From the NCBI RefSeq assembly GCF_010365305.1, contig NZ_CP048279.1, positions 1,178,001 through 1,242,000 of the forward strand: a stretch of DNA of 64,000 nt, read 5' to 3'. The notes below the pieces were generated by a model that was not told the origin of the DNA, did not search any database, and saw only the letters and a program-made list of their open reading frames with translations. Below are positions 44,626 through 54,100 of the stretch, piece after piece; position 1 is the first letter of the stretch, and each line of letters opens with the position of its first letter. This DNA is from Staphylococcus sp. MI 10-1553 (lineage in GTDB: Bacteria > Bacillota > Bacilli > Staphylococcales > Staphylococcaceae). Both the position numbers and the translations under genes were made by a program.

Positions 44626-44823
44626 ATGAATTTTGATAAAATATATACGTTTTTAAAGTTACTGGTTGCTAACATTGTTGGTATCCTTTTTTTATTGGGA
44701 TTGATTACGGTTAATATTGCAGTTTATTTTGGTTATGGACTTGTAATTGGTTTAATTGTTACAGGTTCGTTCCTTATTTTAATCGCGCTGATTATTGACC
44801 GTGAATCTAAAGAAAGGAGGTAA
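44626..44823 (+). CDS. Small membrane protein between terL and portal
   Basis: This 65-residue protein has two membrane helices (about 9-33 and 35-57) and a charged tail RESKERR. The position matches the DUF1056-type small proteins found here in many Firmicute siphophages; the assignment is by position and topology. The ATG follows AGGAGGTGGCATC. Confidence 0.6.
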   Translation: MNFDKIYTFLKLLVANIVGILFLLGLITVNIAVYFGYGLVIGLIVTGSFLILIALIIDRESKERR

Positions 44824-44828
44824 ATTGA

Positions 44829-46100
44829 TTGGGTATTTTCTACAGAGAAAAACGTGAATTACAGTATAACGAAGATGATTTGCAGATGATGGTACAAACT
44901 TTACCAGGCTTTCAAGGGCAACCGATACGGAGCTATACAGACGTTGAAGCTATACAACACAGTGATATTTTTACCGCTGTCATGATGATTGCATCTGATT
45001 TAGCGCGTATGCCGATTCGCTTAACGAATAATGGCGAGATTGATTTTAATAACAAAATCACAAAACTTTTAAATATACGTCCTAATCCTTTTTATAACGG
45101 CTATATTTTTAAGTTAGTCGTGTTTGCTAACTCTCTACTTACATCGCATGGATATGTCGAAATATCGAGAGATAACAAAGGGAACCCAGTTAATCTTGCG
45201 TTTCGTAAGACATCTGAAATCGAGTTGAAATTGAGTCCATCTGGTCGTTATTTTTATGAATTTAAAAAAATAGATGATAACGGAAAATCGACATCACGCA
45301 AAATCAAATTCGAAGATATGCTTGATATTAAATTCTACTCGCTAGATGGTATTAACGGATTGTCGTTACTTGATACATTGAGCAAGACTATTGATTCTGA
45401 TAATAACGGTAAAGACTTTCTAAACAACTTTTTAAGAAACGGTACACATGCAGGCGGAATACTCAAGATGAAAGGTGTGCTTAATGATAAAAAAGCACGC
45501 GAGAGAGCTAGAACAGAGTTTCACAAAGCATTTAGTGGTACAAAACAAGCAGGTAAGGTTGTTGTATTAGATGAATCGATGACTTTTGATCAATTAGAAG
45601 TTGATACTGAAGTTTTGAAATTGATTCGTGAAAATAAATCATCCACACGTGAGATTGCAGGCGTGTTTGGCATACCGTTGCATAAATTTGGTATTGAAAC
45701 AACGAATATGAGCATTACAGACGCAAATTTAGACTATCTATCCACACTTAAACCTTATACAACGTGTGTATGTGCCGAGTTGAACTTCAAGTTTAACGAT
45801 GAATTTACTGACGTTATACGAGAGTTCAAGTTTGATACAACTGAAATACGTGTTGTTGATGAGAAAACACAAGCTGAGATTGATAAGATTAATCTTGATA
45901 GTGGTAAAACGAATATCGATGAAGTGCGTATACGTGATGGATTACCACCCGTTCCAGGCGGTTATGGTAGTATCCACCGTGTTGATTTAAATCACGTCAA
46001 CATTGAAATGGTTGATGATTATCAGATGAATAAATCACGTGGCACTGATAATAAATTGAAAGGTGGTGAGGAAAATGGAGAAGGAGACGAGAACAGGTAA
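44829..46100 (+). CDS. HK97-family portal protein
   Basis: This 423-residue protein starts at TTG 44829 behind AAAGGAGGTAAA. Portal features include the N-terminal VEAIQHSDIFTAVMMIASDL, the central GINGLSLLDTLSKTI and the crown region FGIPLHKFGIETTNMSITDA. Twelve copies form the vertex through which DNA enters. The 3' end overlaps the protease gene by 26 bases. Confidence 0.92.
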   Translation: MGIFYREKRELQYNEDDLQMMVQTLPGFQGQPIRSYTDVEAIQHSDIFTAVMMIASDLARMPIRLTNNGEIDFNNKITKLLNIRPNPFYNGYIFKLVVFANSLLTSHGYVEISRDNKGNPVNLAFRKTSEIELKLSPSGRYFYEFKKIDDNGKSTSRKIKFEDMLDIKFYSLDGINGLSLLDTLSKTIDSDNNGKDFLNNFLRNGTHAGGILKMKGVLNDKKARERARTEFHKAFSGTKQAGKVVVLDESMTFDQLEVDTEVLKLIRENKSSTREIAGVFGIPLHKFGIETTNMSITDANLDYLSTLKPYTTCVCAELNFKFNDEFTDVIREFKFDTTEIRVVDEKTQAEIDKINLDSGKTNIDEVRIRDGLPPVPGGYGSIHRVDLNHVNIEMVDDYQMNKSRGTDNKLKGGEENGEGDENR

Positions 46101-46647
46101 TATCGTTGAGGTTCGTTCTAATGATGATAATGACATGTTTATCGAGGGCTATGCTTTAAAATTCGACACATGGTCAGAAAATTTAGGTGGTTTTAAAGAA
46201 ACTATCTCAAAACAAGCATTAGAAAACACTGATTTATCAGACGTACGTTGTTTAGTCGACCACTTACCATCTCAAATTATCGGTAGGACGACGGCGGGTA
46301 CACTCGATTTAACTATTGATGACACAGGTTTGAAATATCGTTGTAAGTTACCAAACACAACATTTGCGCGTGATCTATATGAAAACATGCGAGTGGGCAA
46401 TATTAACCAATGTTCATTTGGTTTTATGCTTGATAGCGACGGCGATGAAATGCGTTTCGATGAAAAAGAAGGTATTTACAAACGTACATTAAAGGCAATC
46501 CGAGAACTTACAGATGTGTCTGTTGTAACTTATCCCGCTTATAAAGATACAGACGTAAAACCTGCATTGAGAAGCATTGAGAACTTCGAACATGAAAAAC
46601 GCAAAAACGAAATTAGACAAAGAATTGAAAAATTAAAAATTCGGTGA
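46075..46647 (+). CDS. HK97-type prohead protease
   Basis: This 190-residue serine protease (family U35/S78) matures the capsid. It starts MEKETRTGNIVEV at 46075 behind GGTGGTGAGG. Active-site candidates are the His in RCLVDHLPSQIIG near residue 59 and the Ser in NINQCSFGFML near 112, with ELTDVSVVTYPAY near 153. Confidence 0.92.
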   Translation: MEKETRTGNIVEVRSNDDNDMFIEGYALKFDTWSENLGGFKETISKQALENTDLSDVRCLVDHLPSQIIGRTTAGTLDLTIDDTGLKYRCKLPNTTFARDLYENMRVGNINQCSFGFMLDSDGDEMRFDEKEGIYKRTLKAIRELTDVSVVTYPAYKDTDVKPALRSIENFEHEKRKNEIRQRIEKLKIR

Positions 46648-46700
46648 AGTTGAACACCGTAAAAAATACAACCATAAGACGTTTTAGACGTCTATTTTTT
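46642..46700 (+). terminator. Double hairpin between protease and major capsid genes
   Basis: CGGTG/CACCG (about 46642-46659) and AGACGT/ACGTCT (46677-46693) are followed by ATTTTTTA. It may act as an attenuator or as a 5'-end stabiliser of the highly expressed capsid message. Confidence 0.55.
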
Positions 46701-46725
46701 ATGCAAAATTTTAGGAGGAAAATAA

Positions 46726-47949
46726 ATGGACAAAATTCAAATCTTGCTTGGAAAAATTGAAGATACCAAGCGTCAAATTGATTTAAAAGTTAAATTTGCA
46801 ACACGCGCACTTGATAATGATGAATTGGAGAAAGCTGAACAGTTGGAAGAAGAAATCTCTAACTTACGTTCAGAATTAAAAGCGAAAGAAGAAGAACTTG
46901 CCTCATTAAAAGACGAGGACGATAACACAGAATCAGATACAGTAACGGCTACTGACGAACGTTCTACTCGCTCACAAAATTTCAACGCTTTTGATTTAGG
47001 TGTTATTCCCGAAACTAAAGTAACGTCACAAGAAGTTCGTGATTTTACAGCTTATCTTGAATCACGTAACGACATTAAAGGTGGTTCATTAAAAACTGAC
47101 TCAGGCTTTGTAGTAATCCCCGAAGAAATCGTTACAGACATCTTAAAGTTGAAAGAAGTTGAATTCAACTTAGATAAGTATGTAACAATTAAAAAAGTTA
47201 CTAATGGATCAGGTAAATATCCAGTAGTACGTCAATCAGAAGTTGCAGCGTTACCGGAAGTTGAAGAACTTGCAGAAAACCCTGAACTTGCTGTAAAACC
47301 TTTCTTTGAGTTAGCTTACGACATCAAAACACGTCGTGGATATTTCCGAATTTCTCGAGAAGCAATCGAAGATAGCAAAATCAACGTGTTACAAGAATTG
47401 AAATTGTGGTTAGCACGTACAATCGCAGCAACACGTAACAAAGCAATCATCGATGTAATCCAAAAAGGTGGTAAAGGTGAAAAAGGCGAACAAACTAAAT
47501 TAGAAACAATCCCTGCTACTGGTATCGATGGATTAAAAGACGCTGTTAACTTACACATCAAACCGAATTACGAACACAACGTTGCAATCGTATCACAAAC
47601 AATGTTCGCAAAATTAGACAAAGCGAAAGACTTGTTAGGTAACTACTTAATCCAACCTGATGTGAAAGAGAAATCTCAACAACGCTTATTAGGCGCTAAA
47701 ATTGAGATTTTACCAGATGAAATGCTTGGAGAAAAAGGTAACGAAAAACTTATTTTCGGTAACTTAAAAGACGCATTAGTGTTATTCGACCGTTCTCAAT
47801 ATCAAGCGGCTTGGACAGATTACATGCACTTTGGTGAGTGTTTAATGGTTGCAGTGCGTCAAGACGTACGTATTTTAGATTACAAATCCGCAATTGTTAT
47901 TGATTATAAAGACCCTAAACCGCAAGAAGAAGAAGTTCAATCAATCTAA
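46726..47949 (+). CDS. HK97-fold major capsid protein
   Basis: This 407-residue protein has an N-terminal coiled-coil scaffold (delta) domain over about residues 1-75 (LEKAEQLEEEISNLRSELKA), expected to be removed by the prohead protease. Mature shell sequences begin near residue 100 and include GGSLKTDSGFVVIPEE, RQSEVAALPEVEELAENP and ALVLFDRSQYQAAWTDYM. The ATG follows TTAGGAGGAAAATAA. Confidence 0.94.
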   Translation: MDKIQILLGKIEDTKRQIDLKVKFATRALDNDELEKAEQLEEEISNLRSELKAKEEELASLKDEDDNTESDTVTATDERSTRSQNFNAFDLGVIPETKVTSQEVRDFTAYLESRNDIKGGSLKTDSGFVVIPEEIVTDILKLKEVEFNLDKYVTIKKVTNGSGKYPVVRQSEVAALPEVEELAENPELAVKPFFELAYDIKTRRGYFRISREAIEDSKINVLQELKLWLARTIAATRNKAIIDVIQKGGKGEKGEQTKLETIPATGIDGLKDAVNLHIKPNYEHNVAIVSQTMFAKLDKAKDLLGNYLIQPDVKEKSQQRLLGAKIEILPDEMLGEKGNEKLIFGNLKDALVLFDRSQYQAAWTDYMHFGECLMVAVRQDVRILDYKSAIVIDYKDPKPQEEEVQSI

Positions 47950-47964
47950 AGGAGTGGCTAAACA

Positions 47965-48123
47965 ATGGCTAAATACAAAGTATTGACTAGCTATAAAGAC
48001 AAACAGCTCTCTCGTGTTCTGAATGTAAATGATGTGGTTGAAATGACTGTAAAGCGTGCAAAAGAAGTCAATGAGAATTTGAAACCTAAAAACGGCATTC
48101 TAGAACGCATTGATAATAAGTAG
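47965..48123 (+). CDS. Small protein behind the capsid gene
   Basis: This 52-residue protein, MAKYKVLTSYKDKQLSRVLN, has the DVVEMTVKRAKEVNENL segment typical of short head genes placed between capsid and connector. It may decorate the head or act in connector assembly. GGAGTGGC precedes the ATG. Confidence 0.65.
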   Translation: MAKYKVLTSYKDKQLSRVLNVNDVVEMTVKRAKEVNENLKPKNGILERIDNK

Positions 48124-48132
48124 GTGATTGCA

Positions 48133-48423
48133 GTGATTGATCTCGAACTATTAAAAAAGCATTGTAAAATCGACCATAATTTTGAAAACGACTTACTGGA
48201 AATGTATTACGAGTGGGCAAAACAGGATATAGCAGCAGCAATCACTGATGACCTTAATTGGTTAGAAACGCAACCGCTTTTTAAAGCTGCTATATTCCCG
48301 CTCACTGCTTATTATTATGAAAATCGAATCGCTTATACTGAGCGGAAATTAGACTATGCACCGCATATGGTTTTGAGTGTAGTGCATAAATTGAGGGACG
48401 CATATGCGGTTCGATTCGAATAG
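48133..48423 (+). CDS. Head-tail connector, gp6-like
   Basis: This 96-residue helical protein (MIDLELLKKHCKIDHNFEND) matches the HK97 gp6-like connector family, which forms a ring under the portal. I choose GTG 48133, with AGGTGATT upstream; GTG 48124 would add three residues. It overlaps the next gene by 20 bases. Confidence 0.82.
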   Translation: MIDLELLKKHCKIDHNFENDLLEMYYEWAKQDIAAAITDDLNWLETQPLFKAAIFPLTAYYYENRIAYTERKLDYAPHMVLSVVHKLRDAYAVRFE

Positions 48424-48736
48424 ATTAAATGAGCGTGTAACGTTTTATGAAGATATCAGTAAGTCGATAAAAGGATTACCGCAAAAACCAATTACAAAAG
48501 AGTTATATAGTTGTTATGCATCTGTACAAGACGCGAAAGAGTCTGACACACAGACGAGTATTCAAAACAGTACAGAATTCATCAAAACAATTATTATACG
48601 CGATCCACGCGGTGATTATAATCCAACAAATAAGCATTACGTATTGCATGATGGTAATCGTTATGATGTGGTTTATGTCAAAAAGGATTATCAAGATAAA
48701 TCATTCATACGTATTTATTGTAAGGTCGTGATTTGA
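48404..48736 (+). CDS. Head closure protein (head-tail adaptor)
   Basis: This 110-residue protein starts MRFDSNRLNERVTFYEDISK and contains KELYSCYASVQDAKES, matching SPP1 gp16/HK97 gp7-type stoppers that seal the filled head. It lies between connector and tail-completion genes and is coupled to both. Confidence 0.85.
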   Translation: MRFDSNRLNERVTFYEDISKSIKGLPQKPITKELYSCYASVQDAKESDTQTSIQNSTEFIKTIIIRDPRGDYNPTNKHYVLHDGNRYDVVYVKKDYQDKSFIRIYCKVVI

Positions 48737-49113
48737 TGCCCGCAAAAATTAGTAGAAACGATATAGAACAAGGTCTTATGCGTCAACAACTTAATTTCAA
48801 GGCTAATCAAAAGCGTGTATTGCTTGCAGGAGCAATGTCATTGATACCCGCTTTAAGAAAAAACACGCCATTGAGCGATAGAAATAAACACGCTAAAGAC
48901 CATATATCAGTATCTAATGTAAAAACAGATAAAGACAGCGGAGAAAGTTATGTGACGATCGGTTATACAAAAGGTTATGCGCATCGTATACATGCGACAG
49001 AGTTTGGAACAATGTATCAACAACCACAGTTATTCATTACAAAAACAGAAAAAGCAAACAGAGATACAGTATTTAAAGCGATGTCTACTGCTTTTAGGAG
49101 GTTGAATAAATGA
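48736..49113 (+). CDS. HK97 gp10-family tail completion protein
   Basis: This 125-residue protein starts MPAKISRNDIEQGLMRQQ, sharing one base with the previous stop (TGATG). The central AMSLIPALRKNTPLS and the GYTKGYAHRIHATEFGTMYQ region are characteristic of gp10-like proteins at the head-tail junction. Confidence 0.85.
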   Translation: MPAKISRNDIEQGLMRQQLNFKANQKRVLLAGAMSLIPALRKNTPLSDRNKHAKDHISVSNVKTDKDSGESYVTIGYTKGYAHRIHATEFGTMYQQPQLFITKTEKANRDTVFKAMSTAFRRLNK

Positions 49114-49472
49114 ATATTACAGAACTGATTTACGATACCATTGTTCAAAACGAAGATATAACCATTGATGATAATGTTTTTAGGTATGTCGTACCTCAAA
49201 ACTTCCACACACATACTGACAAGCCTATTGTAAGGATTGTTCCGCTACCCTATCACTCTGATGAATATGCTGATGATACCGAATTAACGAGAGAGTATGA
49301 CTTTCAAATAGACATTTGGTGGTCATCAGACGAGCCATACGAGCAAGCAGAATTGATTGTACAAGCATTAAAAGATATAAATTTCAAAACTTATTATAGA
49401 GAACCTTTGTACGAAGTCGAGACTCAGACGTTTCGGGAAATTATTCGTGCAAACGGTTCTCTTTTAATTTAG
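49110..49472 (+). CDS. DUF806 tail terminator-like protein
   Basis: This 120-residue protein (MNITELIYDTIVQNEDITID) has FQIDIWWSSDEPYEQAELIV, matching the DUF806 family placed just ahead of major tail protein genes. By position it is the tail terminator that caps the tube. Four-base overlap with gp10. Confidence 0.8.
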   Translation: MNITELIYDTIVQNEDITIDDNVFRYVVPQNFHTHTDKPIVRIVPLPYHSDEYADDTELTREYDFQIDIWWSSDEPYEQAELIVQALKDINFKTYYREPLYEVETQTFREIIRANGSLLI

Positions 49473-49483
49473 GAGGAAGATTA

Positions 49484-50425
49484 ATGGAAAAATTAAAATT
49501 AAACTTGCAACATTTTGCAGAATCAACTGGCGTATCTGGTATCGCTATTGGTGTAACTAACTTTTATTGGGCGCCGATCGAAACTGATACAGATAAAGAA
49601 TGGGAAGTTAAAGGCGGACATCGCACACGATTCTTGAAAGAAATCGAAGTTGACCGTCCACAAGAGACTGAAGAAGAGTACGGTGACAACATTGTTGCTG
49701 CAACTGCCGTTTCAAACGGTAAATTATCAGTTAAAACGACGTTCGTATCGATTCCGGCTGAGCAAAAAGCGTTTTTGGCAGGTGCTAAAAAAGGTGAAGG
49801 CGGTTTTAAATATGGTGCAAACGATATTCCGCCAGACGTGGCAGTTGTGTTTGAACGTACAAATCACGATGGTTCATCTGAATGGGTCGGTTTATTCAAA
49901 GGTAAATTCACACGCCCGTCATTAAGCGGACAAACTAAACAAGACAAAGTTGAATTCCAAAATGATGAGGTTGAAGGCTCATTTGTTGACCGTTTGTTTG
50001 ATGAATCATCACATGTAACTGGATTCGACAAAAAAGGCGAACATAAAGGACGCGACTACGTTTTCACTGAAACATTTGGTAAAACGTTTGATGAATTTAT
50101 CAAAGATTTGAATCAGGATCTAGAAATGGAATCGGTGGAAAAAGCGATGCCGGGAAAGCAGAATGAGGAAAGCGTTAGAAGTGTAACACTTTCCAAAGAA
50201 TCTACTACAATTAAGAAAGGTAAAACTGAACAATTAGTAGTTACTACTGCTCCTGTGGGCAAAACAGTTACTTATCGAGTAACGGAAGGTAGTCAGTTCA
50301 TCAGTGTGAATAACAGTGGTTTAGTTACGGCTAAAGCAGTAGGACGCGGTGTAGTTACAGCTACATCAGGTAACCAAAGTGACACTATTAGTGTCGAAGT
50401 ACAAGACGAAGTACAATCTATCTAA
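49484..50425 (+). CDS. Major tail protein with C-terminal Ig-like (Big_2) domain
   Basis: This 313-residue tube protein has a phi13-type tail core over about residues 1-225 (VSGIAIGVTNFYWAPIETD, ending GRDYVFTETFGKTFDEFI). After a linker, residues ~232-310 form a bacterial Ig-like group 2 domain (SVTLSKESTTIKKGKTEQLV and FISVNNSGLVTAKAVGRG). The extra domain would project from the tube and may hold on to cell-surface carbohydrate. The ATG follows TTAGGAGGAAGATTA. Confidence 0.92.
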   Translation: MEKLKLNLQHFAESTGVSGIAIGVTNFYWAPIETDTDKEWEVKGGHRTRFLKEIEVDRPQETEEEYGDNIVAATAVSNGKLSVKTTFVSIPAEQKAFLAGAKKGEGGFKYGANDIPPDVAVVFERTNHDGSSEWVGLFKGKFTRPSLSGQTKQDKVEFQNDEVEGSFVDRLFDESSHVTGFDKKGEHKGRDYVFTETFGKTFDEFIKDLNQDLEMESVEKAMPGKQNEESVRSVTLSKESTTIKKGKTEQLVVTTAPVGKTVTYRVTEGSQFISVNNSGLVTAKAVGRGVVTATSGNQSDTISVEVQDEVQSI

Positions 50426-50428
50426 TTT

Positions 50429-50456
50429 AAGAGGGGGCTACCCCTCTTTTATTTTT
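50429..50456 (+). terminator. Terminator behind the major tail protein
   Basis: AAGAGGGG (50429-50436) pairs with CCCCTCTT (50441-50448) and is followed by TTATTTTT. Partial termination here would lower expression of the downstream tail genes. Confidence 0.85.
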
Positions 50457-50491
50457 GCGCAAAAATAAAAAAATGAAAGTAGGAATCTAAT

Positions 50492-50938
50492 ATGGCGAGA
50501 CCATCAATTGAATTAATTACTGGATACACAAAAGCAGGTAAACCACAGACAAAAAAATACTTAGCAAAACCAATCATTACACTATTCGACACAATTCAAG
50601 GGACTAAATTAGCAAAAAAAATGCAAAACTTTTACGCGGATTCTGATTTTAAAGAGTTGACGGAAGAAGAATACGCAAGTTTATCAGAAACAGAAAAAGC
50701 AGAATACAACGACAAGTTGCAAGAACAAGAGAAGAGAATGCTTGAAATGTTTGATGCGATTGAAGAAATTACGACTTTTATTGCAGAAATGTTTGGCAAT
50801 CAATTCACATCAGAAGAATTACAAAAAGGTTTAGAAAGCGGGGATAAAGGTTTTGAGACGCTTTCTGAAGTTCTAGGCTCACTAATTGCAGGAGATGTGG
50901 ACGAAACAAAAAAGTTCGTGACCGAGAACACGAAATAG
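50492..50938 (+). CDS. Tail assembly chaperone gpG
   Basis: This 148-residue helical chaperone starts MARPSIELITGYTKAGKPQT. It is the short product of a pair like lambda gpG/gpGT that coats the tape measure during tail assembly. Its 3' end contains a slippery A AAA AAG at 50908-50914, beyond which a -1 shift gives the longer gpGT. ATG behind GAAAGTAGG. Confidence 0.87.
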   Translation: MARPSIELITGYTKAGKPQTKKYLAKPIITLFDTIQGTKLAKKMQNFYADSDFKELTEEEYASLSETEKAEYNDKLQEQEKRMLEMFDAIEEITTFIAEMFGNQFTSEELQKGLESGDKGFETLSEVLGSLIAGDVDETKKFVTENTK

Positions 50939-51123
50939 ACCCTGATGACCTTACACCAGAGGGACAATATAAAAATTATATGAAACTAGCAAAGAAGTTA
51001 ATTGAAGAAGGCATGGACCCCGATAAAGTCGCGAACATGCCTATTCACTTCTTTTTAAATATTGTCGCGTCGGAAGTAGAAACAAAGAAAAAGGCTAAAA
51101 GTTTTGCAGAAATATTTGGCTAG
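50492..51123 (+). CDS. Tail assembly chaperone gpGT, -1 frameshift product
   Basis: Ribosomes that slip -1 at 50908-50914 leave ...VDETKK and continue VRDREHEIDPDDLTPEGQYK to the stop at 51121. The product has about 210 residues. The T part has no start codon of its own with a ribosome binding site, which supports expression only as a fusion. In lambda, the T part binds the tail tube protein. Confidence 0.85.
50908..50914 (+). promoter_or_regulatory. Programmed -1 frameshift site
   Basis: Heptamer A AAA AAG in the gpG reading frame (ACA AAA AAG). The zero-frame stop is 22 bases downstream. No obvious strong stimulatory stem was found. Confidence 0.85.
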
Positions 51124-51138
51124 AAAGGAGGTTACGCT

Positions 51139-54100
51139 ATGGCAAATCCTATAGGTAATATGGTCATACGTGTTGACTTGGACGGCTCAGGCTTTAATAA
51201 AGGCATTGCAGGTTTAAACCGTCAAATGCGAATGGTCTCGCGTGAGATGAGCGCTAATTTATCACAGTTTGGACGCTATGATAAATCTTTAGAGAAATCA
51301 AGGTTGAAAGTTGAGGGATTAACTAAGCGTCAACAATTGCAAACACAAAAAGTTAAAGAATTAAAGGCACAATATAATCGTCTATCCGCTGAAACCGGAG
51401 AAAATAGCGCTAAAACACAAGCTGCTGCTGCTAAATACAATCAAGCTTATGCAGAGTTAAATAAGTATGAGCGAGAGTTACAAGAAGCAACGAACGAAAT
51501 GAAAAAGATGGAAACGCAACAACGTGCTTTGAATACTTCTATGGGAAAAATCGGTTCAAATTTATCGAAATGGGGACCGAAATTCCAAGAAATCGGACGT
51601 AGTATGCAGTCCATTGGTCGTAACATGAGTTTGTATGTAACTGCTCCAGTTGTAGCCGGTTTTGGTGCGGCAGCAAAGAAAAGCATAGACTTTGACGACT
51701 CTATGCGTAAAGTTAAAGCCACATCGGGTGCAACAAGCGGAGAATTCCAACAACTCCGCGATAAAGCGTTGGAAATGGGTGCAAAAACTAAGTTTAGTGC
51801 CAGTCAATCAGCAGAAGCTTTGAATTACATGGCCTTAGCCGGGTGGGATACCAAAGATATGCTTAACGGTATCGATGGCGTCATGCAGTTAGCGGCAGCT
51901 TCAGGCGAAGATTTAGGACAAGTGAGCGATATCGTAACTGACTCGTTAACAGCATTCGGTTTGAAAGCTAAAGATAGCGGTCACTTTGCTGATGTGTTAG
52001 CACAAACAAGCTCTAAAGCAAATACTGACGTTCGCGGTATGGGTGAAGCCTTCAAATATGCAGCACCAGTAGCAGGGGCGTTAGGATACACTGTGGAAGA
52101 TACATCAATAGCCATTGGTTTAATGAGTAATGCGGGTATAAATATGCTCGAACACACAGTAATGTGTGCGTAGAAATCGGTGAATTCGGTAGAGGTTAAG
52201 GTGGTAAAACACTATATTAATACCGAGCCAAGCGTGTGAACGTTCAAAAAGTAACACGAAGGTGTAGAGACTAAAAGTTGAACTAGAACAAGTAATAATA
52301 CTTTCACGAGCGCCGATTATCCTATTAGGATAAAGATATAGTCCGACACTCAAAGGAAACTTTGAGATTATAGGGTAAACTCCTATAAATAACTGTTGAT
52401 TAAAGGTGAAAAAGCAGGTACAGCATTACGTACTATGTTTACTAACCTAGCAAAACCTACAAAAGCGATGAAAAACCAAATGGACGAGTTAGGTATATCC
52501 ATTACAGACAGTCAAGGTAACATGTTACCTATGCGCGACGTTATGGATCAATTGCGTGGTAAGTTTAAAGGCTTGTCTAAAGACCAACAAGCAAGCGCAG
52601 CAGCTACGATTTTCGGTAAGGAAGCGATGAGTGGTGCATTAGCTGTTATTAATGCTTCTGATGAGGATTACAAAAAATTGACGAAGTCTATCGATAATTC
52701 AACAGGTGCATCTAAACGAATGTCCGATGAAATGGAAGGCGGTATTGGTGGCTCTATTCGAAAGATGAAATCAGCTTTTGAGTCACTCGCGATTAGTATT
52801 GGTGATGTGTTAGCCCCTCATATACGTAGATTAGCTGACCTTTTAGCAGCATTAGCAACAAACTTTACTAATATGCCTGGTTTTGTAAAAACGGCAGTTG
52901 TTGGTTTTGGTTTGTTTGCAGCTGCATTAGGACCGGTCATTCTAGCAACTGGTTTATTCACTTCAGCAATAGGAAGTATCGCAGGTGTTGTAGGACCTGC
53001 GATGTTAGCGGTGTCTAAAGCGGGCGGAGTTATGGCTTTATTAGGTACCAAAGCGCCATTAGCAGCGAAAGGTTTAACGCTTGTCGGCGGTGCGTTTAAA
53101 TTTATGCTTGGTCCAGTCGGATTAGCAATTTCCGCAATTTTTGCTATCGGTACAGCGTTCGTTATTGCTTATAAAAAATCTGAAACATTCAGAAGCATTG
53201 TAAATAAAGTAATCAATCCAGTTGTTTCAGGTTTCAAAGGTCTTTGGAATGTAGCAAAAAACGTTTTTGATTCATTGAAAAATCTCTTCTCAGGAAATTC
53301 CTTACCTACAGTCGATTTACTATCCAAAATCATGCCTAAAGAAACAGCAACCAAAGTCTCAGCAACTTTAATGCAAGTGAGACAAACATTCATCAACGCA
53401 TTCAGTGATATATGGAATTTTGGTCAGGAAATAGGTCGAAAACTTACTTCTTTCTGGAAAGAAAATGGTGATGATCTAATTCAAGCATTCGTGAATATTG
53501 GCAACTTTTTTAAAGGTTTCTTTGTTGAACTTAAAAATTTAATAGGTCCTAATTTACGTGAATTAGGTACTTTAGTTAAAACGGTATTCATGAATGTAAT
53601 TGTGCCGACAATCAAAATAGCAATGCAGATTATTTGGAGTGTCATGAAATTTTTATGGCCACTTATAAAGACATTGATTGTGGATACTTGGAATAATATC
53701 AAGGGGATTATAAAAGGCGCATTAGACGTTATATTGGGTATTGTTAAAGTTTTTAGTGGCATTTTTACAGGTCAATGGGGCAAAGCATGGTCCGGTGTCA
53801 AACAGATTTTCAGTGGTGCATTAACGCTAATTTGGAATTTGATTCAATTATGGTTAATAGGTAAGATTCTCAAAGTGGTAAAAGTATTTGCAGGATTGTT
53901 TAAAGGTGCATTCAGTGCTCTATTCAAAGGCGCAAAAAATATTGTAACATCATCACTTAAATTTATTTGGTCGATAGTTAGCAATATTTTTGGAAAAATT
54001 TCTTCATTCACACGTAATATTTTCGGTAAACTTTCTAATTTTATAAAAAATATATGGAGTTCGATTCGTGATTCAGTGGTGAATATAGTAAAATCGCTTT

